DNA of 26,607 nucleotides, from assembly GCA_910587135.1 (NCBI GenBank), contig CAJULF010000038.1, positions 1 through 26,607 of the forward strand, in the 5' to 3' direction. This stretch comes from an uncultured Oscillospiraceae bacterium (GTDB taxonomy: Bacteria > Bacillota > Clostridia > Oscillospirales > Ruminococcaceae). A program made the position numbers and the translations under genes. Below the pieces are notes generated by a model. It was not told the origin of the DNA, did not search any database, and saw only the letters and a list, made by a program, of their open reading frames with translations. Positions 7,979-13,954 of the stretch are shown piece by piece; position 1 is the first letter of the stretch, and each line of letters begins with the position of its first letter.

Positions 7979-8653
7979 TTAGAATTGGGTATTTTTACCG
8001 CCTATCCCGACGACCGTCAGCAGCTCCCCTTCGACCCGAAAGCTGATCTCCATTCCCGCGAAGCTCATGGTGTAGACGCGCTCGGGGGAATGCTGATACT
8101 GCGGTCTGGGGTCTTGGGAAAGCGTTTCGCGCAGGCTTTCGCGTTTTTCGGCGGGAACAAGCGCAAGCAGCTTCTCGGGGAATTCCACCCGCAGGCACGA
8201 GCCGTCAGCCGCCGCGAAGCCGTTTGAAGCTTCGGGTATGCTGTCGACATATGGCAGATATGGCTTGATATCATAGATGGGCGTGCCGCTCATCAGGTCG
8301 GCACCGCTTACATGAAGAACCGTTCCGCGCGGGGTATGCTCGACCTTTTCCAGCTTTACCGCGCTTAAGCCTATACCGTTCGGGCGAAAGGGGGAGCGCG
8401 TCGCGAAAACTCCCACGCGCTTATTCCCGCCCAATCGCGGAGGGCGCACCGTCGGCGAGCGGTACTCCGCTTCGGAAAATTCCCAAAGAAGCCAGATATG
8501 ACTGAACTCCTCCAGTCCGCGGAACGCTTCGGGGCTGTATTGCGGCTCAAAAACAATTTTTGCCTTAAGGGAGCTTGCCAGCCCGCTCTGGCGCGGTATC
8601 CCGAATTTTTCCGGAAAATCCGTTTCAATATGCGCTATGGGAAAAATCTCCAT
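7979..8653 (-). CDS. trmO: TrmO/TsaA tRNA N6-methyltransferase
   Basis: TrmO methylates N6-threonylcarbamoyladenosine at position 37 of threonine tRNA (t6A to m6t6A), using S-adenosylmethionine. The family core is clear: MEIFPIAHIET at the N-terminus, a central RPPRLGGNKRVGVFATRSP block running into FRPNGIGLSAVKLE, and DIKPYLPYVDS. The length is 224 aa, typical of the family. I chose ATG 8653, because GAGGAG, which overlaps the stop region of the upstream gene, is properly spaced for it. An in-frame TTG at 8668 would place the ribosome binding site inside the gene. Only 4 nt separate it from the GTPase-nuclease gene upstream, so the two are co-transcribed and probably translationally coupled. 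This puts a tRNA-modification enzyme in an operon with a ribosome-directed factor. Confidence 0.93.
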   Translation of the reverse strand: MEIFPIAHIETDFPEKFGIPRQSGLASSLKAKIVFEPQYSPEAFRGLEEFSHIWLLWEFSEAEYRSPTVRPPRLGGNKRVGVFATRSPFRPNGIGLSAVKLEKVEHTPRGTVLHVSGADLMSGTPIYDIKPYLPYVDSIPEASNGFAAADGSCLRVEFPEKLLALVPAEKRESLRETLSQDPRPQYQHSPERVYTMSFAGMEISFRVEGELLTVVGIGGKNTQF

Positions 8654-8657
8654 ACTC

Positions 8658-11210
8658 TTACTCCTCAATGATTTTTCGGATCGTTCTCTCTACCTCCGTT
8701 ACCTCCGCGAGAAACTCGCTTGCGGAAACGCGGACAGCGCCGCTGCCCATTATGATTATCTGCTCGACATTGTCCGAGGTGGCTACCCTTACGCGGTGAT
8801 CCTTCGTAAGAGTGTGGGCGGTTTTTTCAATGTACATATCCGCCGTTTCCGCTTCTTTGGTATAGACAACGGAAATATTGTCTATCTCTTCAACATCGCG
8901 GTGCTTGCCCTTTACTTTGTATGCGTCGAATACAAGAATAAGATTACAGTTCTTAAAGCCGCGGTAGTTGCAGAGAATATTTATCAGCCTGCTTCGCGCG
9001 GCGTCCAGATTTTCGCGCGCCAGCCCGCTGAGCTCATCCCATGCGAAAATAATGTTGTATCCGTCAACAAGGAGATATTCCGGACCTTTTTTCGGCGGCG
9101 GCAGCTTCGGGATATGGGAGCTTTTCGGGTGTTTTTCCCTGCGCATGGCGCTGCGCTCGTCACGCTTTATCTTTCCGTAGGTTCGCTCAAAGATCTCCAT
9201 AAGCTCCTTGTCCTCCGCGACGCGGCGCTTATAGGATGATATCTCGGACTGCGTCACGAATTTTTCCGCGCTTTCCGCGGGAGAGCCGCCGAACCGCAAG
9301 CCGCTGTCGCAGTGCATTTTATTCGGGACATCGTTCCACTTTACGACATAGCCCGCTCCGTGGGAGCAGAAAACGCTGTCCGCGGGATTTTCCGTATCCG
9401 CTTCAAAGTCATACCCCGCCGCGGAGATAACGTCCTGCGCATTATGGCAGGGATAGTACCCGCAGGGTGTGCAGGACAGTCTGCCGCGTCCGCGTGTGTA
9501 GCCTATTACTTCGCTGCGGTAGCCCGCCATTTCCGAAACGGGAACAGTTCCGCTAATAACAGCATACTCTCCGACGATTTCGGGCTGGGAGAATTCCGCG
9601 CCCATTCGGTCAAGATCGGTCATTGCGCGCCCGACGCTGTCCGCAGGTATATCAAGACGAAATTCGTAAAACGGCTCAAGAAGCACGGATTCCGCGCTTG
9701 CAAGACCCTGCCGCAGTGCGCGGTAGGTAGCCTGGCGGAAATCCCCGCCCTCGGTGTGCTTTAAATGAGCGCGACCCGCCACTACGGATATTTTCATATC
9801 GGTTATGGGCGCTCCGGTCAGCACACCGATATGCTGTTTTTCCGCGAGATGGGTAAGTATCAGCCGCTGCCAGTTGATATCCAGATCGTCTTTTCGGCAG
9901 TCCGAGAGAAAACGCAGCCCGCTGCCGCGCTCCGCAGGCTCAAGCAGCAGGTGAACCTCCGCGTAGTGCCGCAGCGGCTCGTAGTGCCCCACGCCCTCGA
10001 CGGGTGCGGCTATCGTTTCCTTGTAGGCGATGCTGCCGCGGTCAAACTCCGCTTCAAGTCCGAAGCGTTCCGCGATAACGCTTTTCAGCACCTCCAGCTG
10101 AATTTCCCCCATAAGCTGAATGTGAATTTCCCTGAGCTGCTCCGACCATATTATTCTGAGCTGAGGGTCCTCGTCCTCAAGACTGCGGAGCTTTACCAAA
10201 GCCGAGGGGATATCCGTTTCCTCGGGGAGCTTCATTTTATAGGTGAGCACTGCGTCCAACAGCGGGGCCTTTCCCTTTTTCTGTGCGCCGAGAGCTTGTC
10301 CGGCAAAGGTTTTTGTAAGCCCCGTGACAGCGCAGAGAGTTCCCGCGGGAGCGCTGTCCGCTGTGGAGTACTTCGCCCCCGAGTATATTCGTATCTGATT
10401 TATTTTTTCGTCGGGAGCGTTTTTGTCGGCAGCCTTCCTGACCGCAACGCTTCCTCCGTTTATTTTGAGATGAGTCAGCCGCGCGCCGTTTTCGTCGCGG
10501 GTTATTTTGTAAACCCTCGCGGCAAATTCCGAGCCCCTTTTCGGCTCTTCCGCGTATCTTTCCAGAGCCGCCAGCAGCTCGTCTATACCGTTGAGTTTAA
10601 GAGCCGAGCCGAACAGAACGGGGAATATCCTGCGCTCCGATATCGCCCTTGAAATAAGCGTGTCGGGCACCTCTCCCGTTTCGAGAAAGCTCTCCATGCA
10701 GTCCTCGTCCAGTTCCGCAGCCGCTTCGGGAATATCGCCCGCCGCCGTAAAATCCACGCAGCCCGCCGAAAGCCTTTTGCGCAGCTCGTCAAGTATACCG
10801 CCGCGCTCCGGCGCGATGTCTGTTTTGTTGACAAAAATAAAGGCGGGGATATCATACCTCCGCAAAATCCGCCAAAGTGTTTCGGTGTGGCTCTGTACCC
10901 CGTCAGTGGCGCTTATCACCATAACGGCGAAATCCACCGCCGTAAGCGCGCGCTCTGCCTCCGCCGCGAAATCGACGTGCCCCGGGGTGTCCAGCAGGGT
11001 AAATTCCGCGTTTTCCGTGCGCAGCACCGCCTGCTTTGAAAAAATGGTTATCCCGCGGCTTTTTTCAAGAGGATTTGTGTCGAGAAAGGCGTTGCCATGG
11101 TCGACCCGACCGAGTTTGCGTATTTCTCCCGCGCGGTACAGCATAGCCTCCGCGAGAGTGGTCTTGCCCGAATCAACATGGGCTGTCATTCCCAGAACTA
11201 TTCTTTTCAG
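8658..11210 (-). CDS. Tet(M)/EF-G-like translational GTPase fused to NYN (Rae1/YacP-like) nuclease
   Basis: Residue numbers count from the internal ATG at 11189 (MTAHVDSGKTT, 843 aa). The GTPase motifs are complete: AHVDSGKTT, RGITI, DTPGHVD, NKTD. EF-G-like domains follow, with a domain IV region (about 450-520) and a domain V ending in GYTRGRGRLSC. A cysteine/histidine-containing linker comes next (about 585-700). Residues 704-843 form an NYN/YacP-type domain with acidic residues at the family positions: Asp709 (VDGYN), Asp755 (VFDAY), Asp784 (ADMYIE) and Asp806 (TSDN). The probable start is CTG 11210, 7 nt after GGGGGG; it restores the family N-terminus KRIVLGM (850 aa). The domain IV tip lacks the SPV loop known from Tet(M), so tetracycline resistance should not be assumed. 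The predicted role is A-site-directed ribosome rescue or mRNA cleavage. Confidence 0.88.
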   Translation of the reverse strand: MKRIVLGMTAHVDSGKTTLAEAMLYRAGEIRKLGRVDHGNAFLDTNPLEKSRGITIFSKQAVLRTENAEFTLLDTPGHVDFAAEAERALTAVDFAVMVISATDGVQSHTETLWRILRRYDIPAFIFVNKTDIAPERGGILDELRKRLSAGCVDFTAAGDIPEAAAELDEDCMESFLETGEVPDTLISRAISERRIFPVLFGSALKLNGIDELLAALERYAEEPKRGSEFAARVYKITRDENGARLTHLKINGGSVAVRKAADKNAPDEKINQIRIYSGAKYSTADSAPAGTLCAVTGLTKTFAGQALGAQKKGKAPLLDAVLTYKMKLPEETDIPSALVKLRSLEDEDPQLRIIWSEQLREIHIQLMGEIQLEVLKSVIAERFGLEAEFDRGSIAYKETIAAPVEGVGHYEPLRHYAEVHLLLEPAERGSGLRFLSDCRKDDLDINWQRLILTHLAEKQHIGVLTGAPITDMKISVVAGRAHLKHTEGGDFRQATYRALRQGLASAESVLLEPFYEFRLDIPADSVGRAMTDLDRMGAEFSQPEIVGEYAVISGTVPVSEMAGYRSEVIGYTRGRGRLSCTPCGYYPCHNAQDVISAAGYDFEADTENPADSVFCSHGAGYVVKWNDVPNKMHCDSGLRFGGSPAESAEKFVTQSEISSYKRRVAEDKELMEIFERTYGKIKRDERSAMRREKHPKSSHIPKLPPPKKGPEYLLVDGYNIIFAWDELSGLARENLDAARSRLINILCNYRGFKNCNLILVFDAYKVKGKHRDVEEIDNISVVYTKEAETADMYIEKTAHTLTKDHRVRVATSDNVEQIIIMGSGAVRVSASEFLAEVTEVERTIRKIIEE

Positions 11211-11238
11211 CGTAAATCCCCCCGCAGTAAATAATTAA

Positions 11239-11288
11239 CAGCCGCCAGCCGACGCTCACCGAAATGTGGAAGCGCCGATTGACGGCTG
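11239..11288 (-). promoter_or_regulatory. Long hairpin in the leader of the GTPase-NYN gene
   Basis: The segments 11271-11288 and 11239-11256 form an 18-position stem with a 14-nt loop. Read as minus-strand RNA, 17 of 18 positions pair (three are G-U) with one A-C mismatch. Read as plus-strand RNA the three wobbles become A-C mismatches. A T-rich stretch (TTAATTATTTA) follows on the minus strand, 15-20 nt before the GGGGGG ribosome binding site. It may be an attenuator or partial terminator between the AcpS-like and GTPase genes. Confidence 0.55.
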
Positions 11289-11299
11289 CCGTCAGTTGT

Positions 11300-11689
11300 T
11301 TATGTTGTCGGTCCTTTTGTTATTATCACCGATGCGGTAGCGTAGCTTTTACAGTGGGCAACGGAAAGATTGATGATATAATTTTCCCGCTCCTCCAGCA
11401 TTTTCGCGCGTCCCTCCGTAATTAAAAGAGGAGAACCGAGCCTGTCGCGAAGAATCGATATTTCCGACGGCTTAACTATTCTCATACCGGTTCCGATTGC
11501 TTTGGCAAATGCTATTTTCGCGCAGTAGTTCTCCGCGATAATACTGGTTGACAACTCGCGGGAGACGATATATCGAATTTCGTCGGCAGAAAAAAAACGC
11601 GCCAGAAATTTGGAGTTACTGCACAATTTTCTGATTCTGTCCATCTCTATAATGGCGGTTCCCGTTCGGATAAAATTTTTATTTGGCAT
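11300..11689 (-). CDS. AcpS-like protein lacking the metal ligands (probable pseudoenzyme)
   Basis: The 129-aa length and motif order match holo-[acyl-carrier-protein] synthase, which transfers 4'-phosphopantetheine from CoA to ACP. GTAIIEMDRI stands for the usual GTDIVEIxRI, CAKIAFAKAIGTG for the usual xKEAxxKAxGTG, and SVAH for SISH. The two magnesium ligands of the family, Asp in the first motif and Glu in the second, are Ala12 and Ile59 here. Lys58 and the late His remain. Catalysis by the normal mechanism therefore looks unlikely. The gene overlaps the preceding membrane-protein gene by 11 nt without a clear ribosome binding site, so its translation depends on coupling. It might bind CoA or ACP without catalysis, or be a decaying gene whose job is done by another copy. 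Confidence 0.75.
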   Translation of the reverse strand: MPNKNFIRTGTAIIEMDRIRKLCSNSKFLARFFSADEIRYIVSRELSTSIIAENYCAKIAFAKAIGTGMRIVKPSEISILRDRLGSPLLITEGRAKMLEERENYIINLSVAHCKSYATASVIITKGPTT

Positions 11690-12197
11690 TATGCTTAATC
11701 TTCACGCGAAGAGCATTGGGCAGCTCCTGCGTTATTGCCTCCTTCATTTTTTCATTTGGATTGAAAATCAACTTTACCATACCATACCCGCTGTGGCTTA
11801 CAAGCAGATAATACGCGTCCTGCTCCAACCCGTTTGAAGCGTGAACCGTTGCGTCGGCACTCTTGTCCTCTTCGGGGGGATAAGGCGCAAAGTCCTCCGC
11901 GGATTTCAGATCCAGAGTTATCATGCGCTTGCGCTTGCGTTTGCCGATTATTTTATCGATATCCATTTCACCGTTGGTAATAATATATTCGTATTCTATG
12001 CTTTGGTTACCCATCAGCCATACGCCGACGAAAAGTATTATGACAGCGGGAATCACAAAGCTGAAGATAAAGGTAGTGATAGCCAGGAACATAAAAACAG
12101 TTGCAAGGAGCACTGAGCCGAGGGCTATCGCCGCCAGCTTTACCTTATCTCCCTTGCTGCGCTGTTTTGACACAAGCTGCTCCGAATAATTGTCCAT
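11679..12197 (-). CDS. Small membrane protein with cytoplasmic C-terminal domain
   Basis: This 172-aa protein begins with a basic, polar N-terminus (MDNYSEQLVSKQRSKGDK) followed by two adjacent hydrophobic segments (about residues 20-63). A soluble domain of short strands comes next (IEYEYIITNGEMDIDKI, KRKRKRMITLDL), ending in a helix. The shape resembles membrane-attached PH-like or bPH proteins; that is inference, and I do not recognise a named family with certainty. AAGGGAG lies 9 nt upstream of the ATG. It is the first gene of a minus-strand operon with the AcpS-like protein, the GTPase-NYN fusion and trmO, and overlaps the AcpS-like gene by 11 nt. No convincing promoter was found in the repeat-rich region upstream. 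Confidence 0.7.
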   Translation of the reverse strand: MDNYSEQLVSKQRSKGDKVKLAAIALGSVLLATVFMFLAITTFIFSFVIPAVIILFVGVWLMGNQSIEYEYIITNGEMDIDKIIGKRKRKRMITLDLKSAEDFAPYPPEEDKSADATVHASNGLEQDAYYLLVSHSGYGMVKLIFNPNEKMKEAITQELPNALRVKIKHNAK

Positions 12198-12344
12198 TTT
12201 CCGAAACTCCCTTCAGAGGTAAGATATTTGGATAAGAGGCAAGAATCGAAGCGGGTATGCCGCATCATTATCATTTTGCCTTAGGGGCGTTTTGTTTTCA
12301 GAGGGTGTATGCAAATACCATCTGATTTCTATCCTCTTACTCTA

Positions 12345-12530
12345 AAGGCAACACCGTATAAAGCCCGCGCTTCGCGCTTTGTACGCATCTTGCCTGCATA
12401 TTTTCCGTCAGATTGCACAAGTTCTCCTTGGCGGGCGTCGGCCCGCCGGCGTCGATCTTGTACAATCTGACAAAAATCTGACAGCGCAATCTGCGCACAA
12501 GCTTTGCGCAATGTTACCTTAAAGAATTAT
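12345..12530. repeat. Palindromic intergenic repeat R7 (different family)
   Basis: An imperfect 15-bp stem (12407-12421 with 12457-12471, one mismatch) encloses a 7-bp GC-only hairpin (12430-12436 with 12441-12447). The ends TAAAGGCAACACCG and GCAATGTTACCTTAAAG are roughly complementary, so the whole element is palindromic. It fills much of the 550-bp spacer between two divergent operons (12198-12747). The remainder of that spacer holds smaller hairpins, an AT-rich stretch and the proB promoter. No gene was found in it. Confidence 0.65.
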
Positions 12531-12647
12531 ACCATAATATTTCACGAAAATCAAGCCCTTTTTTATGTATTTCGCATAAATTAAAGCTATATTTTATGAT
12601 AAAAACCGTCAGCAGTTAAAAAATAGGTGATAATTTGATTTATAGTG

Positions 12648-12676
12648 TTGCAATTTTCGTTTATTTTTGTTATAAT
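12648..12676 (+). promoter_or_regulatory. Sigma-A-type promoter for proB
   Basis: TTGCAA (12648-12653) and a perfect TATAAT (12671-12676) are 17 bp apart, in an AT-rich region about 65 nt before the proB start. No T-box or other known leader structure was recognised between promoter and gene. Confidence 0.8.
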
Positions 12677-12747
12677 AATAAAGTGCGCGAATGTATAGAT
12701 GTATAACGGCAGTCAAAAAGCGCACAGGTTAAGGAGCATTATTTTTG

Positions 12748-13545
12748 ATGAAATTTGACAATAAAAAGAGGATAGTTATAAAAATAGGAAGCTCAACGCT
12801 CGCCTACCCCACGGGACATCTGAATATAAGGAAGTTCTGCGAGCTGGTCGAGGTCATGGCGGATCTGAAAAATTCCGGCAGGGAGATAGTAATCGTGTCA
12901 TCGGGCGCACAGGCGGTGGGAGCAGCTAAGGCGGGACTTCGCTCCAAGCCGACGGATACACCCTCAAAGCAGGCGTGCGCCGCTATAGGACAGTCGGAGC
13001 TTATGAAGCTGTACAGCGACAATTTTGCGAAATATAACCACCGCGTGGCTCAGCTGCTGCTGACAAGGGACGTAGTTTCAAACAAGGAGCGGCGGGAGAA
13101 CGTTGTGAACACCTTCAACAAGCTGTTTGAGATGGGAGTTATCCCGATAATCAATGCCAATGATACGATTTCCATAAAGCATCTGGATTTTGACGAGAAC
13201 GATACCCTGTCGGCAACGATGGCGGTGCTTTGCGAGGCGGATCTGTTGGTGATTCTCACCGATGTGGACGGTCTTTACGACGGCGACCCCAAAGCCCCGG
13301 GGTCAAAGATAATTCCCGAGGTGGACAGGATAAGCCCCGATATAATCTCGCTTGCGAACGGCGCGGGAAGCAGCCTCGGAACGGGCGGAATGCTCACTAA
13401 GATAGAGGCGGCGCAGATAGCCACCGAGGCTGGCATAGATACGCTTATTATCGGTAACGAGAATCCGTCTTTGCTGTATGAGATATTTGAGGGAGAACCC
13501 CGCTGTACATATTTCAAGGCGGCGGAAAATCCTATCAGGCAGTGA
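12748..13545 (+). CDS. proB: Glutamate 5-kinase, short form
   Basis: ProB phosphorylates L-glutamate to gamma-glutamyl phosphate, the first step of proline synthesis. The amino-acid-kinase fold is clear: IVIKIGSSTL at the N-terminus, IVSSGAQAVGAAKAG, NANDTISIKHLDFDENDTLSA, LTDVDGLYDGDP and GTGGMLTKIEAA, all near-consensus. At 265 aa the protein ends after the kinase domain and lacks the C-terminal PUA domain of longer (about 365-aa) ProB proteins. ATG 12748 is preferred. A TTG directly before it is also in frame and closer to AAGGAG (12731-12736), so the exact first residue is uncertain. proA, the next enzyme, follows after about 410 bp of structured repeats, an unusually long gap for this pair. 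Regulation is probably by proline feedback on the kinase domain, as in the family. Confidence 0.95.
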   Translation: MKFDNKKRIVIKIGSSTLAYPTGHLNIRKFCELVEVMADLKNSGREIVIVSSGAQAVGAAKAGLRSKPTDTPSKQACAAIGQSELMKLYSDNFAKYNHRVAQLLLTRDVVSNKERRENVVNTFNKLFEMGVIPIINANDTISIKHLDFDENDTLSATMAVLCEADLLVILTDVDGLYDGDPKAPGSKIIPEVDRISPDIISLANGAGSSLGTGGMLTKIEAAQIATEAGIDTLIIGNENPSLLYEIFEGEPRCTYFKAAENPIRQ

Positions 13546-13628
13546 TTTGCGTGATCCAACGCGACGAATTAAAACAATTTGCCTGAAGCAAAACAAAATC
13601 GGGCAATAAAATGCATATTCAAGGACAA

Positions 13629-13802
13629 TGGGCGTAACGCCCACGGATGAAATTTCAAAAAGCCGCTGAGTTTTACGCAACGATAATGTGGTTGGTAAAA
13701 GCATTGCTTAGCAGTTTGCGTAAAACCGCATTTGCCGAACGGCAAACGCGGCACGGCTTCCGCCGGGCATGCGGAGTGCTGCGCAGCAGCACGCGGCTTG
13801 TA
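13629..13802 (+). repeat. Structured intergenic repeat, copy R2a (right end lost)
   Basis: The left end carries the family signature: ACGCCCACG, then ATGAAATTTCAAAAAG (outer-helix arm 13650-13660). Hairpins follow: 13629-13634 with 13638-13643, 13670-13680 with 13716-13726 (11 bp, perfect) and 13731-13737 with 13740-13746. The matching right arm of the outer helix is missing. It abuts copy R2b, and the TTTGCCG/CGGCAAA hairpin recurs there, suggesting a nested insertion or local duplication. Confidence 0.65.
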
Positions 13803-13947
13803 GAAAAAGCCTATTGACAACGCAATGTCGGCGCATGAAATTTCAAAAAGTACACATTTGCCGAAAGGCAAATGTGTACGGTTTCCACAGTCGCGCAGAG
13901 CGAAGCGGAGCGTGACTGCGGAAATTTTGAAATTTTTTAGATAAGGA
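13803..13947 (+). repeat. Structured intergenic repeat, copy R2b (complete three-way junction)
   Basis: The outer helix pairs 13838-13848 with 13925-13935 (11 bp, perfect). Hairpin A pairs 13851-13862 with 13867-13878 (12 bp, perfect) around a GAAA loop. Hairpin B pairs 13882-13896 with 13910-13924 (13 Watson-Crick pairs, one G-T, one mismatch). Only 2, 3 and 0 nt are unpaired at the junction. The right end TTTTTTAGATAAGGAG supplies the proA ribosome binding site. Confidence 0.85.
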
Positions 13948-13954
13948 GCGGAAG

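Noticed and set aside
8654..8668. A TTG start for trmO at 8668
   Set aside because: It would put the GAGGAG ribosome binding site inside the gene; ATG 8653 gives the usual family N-terminus.
9312..10652. Long plus-strand frames (150 and 295 codons) opposite the GTPase-NYN gene
   Set aside because: The minus-strand gene has continuous domain motifs across this stretch; the plus-strand frames have no motifs or plausible start signals.
8658..11210. Annotation as a tetracycline resistance gene
   Set aside because: The domain IV loop lacks the Tet(M) SPV motif, the protein carries an extra NYN nuclease domain, and it sits in a chromosomal operon with trmO.
13629..13947. A CRISPR array, considered because of repeated palindromes
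   Set aside because: There is no regular repeat-spacer spacing and no cas genes; the copies are dispersed across the window and differ in hairpin sequence.
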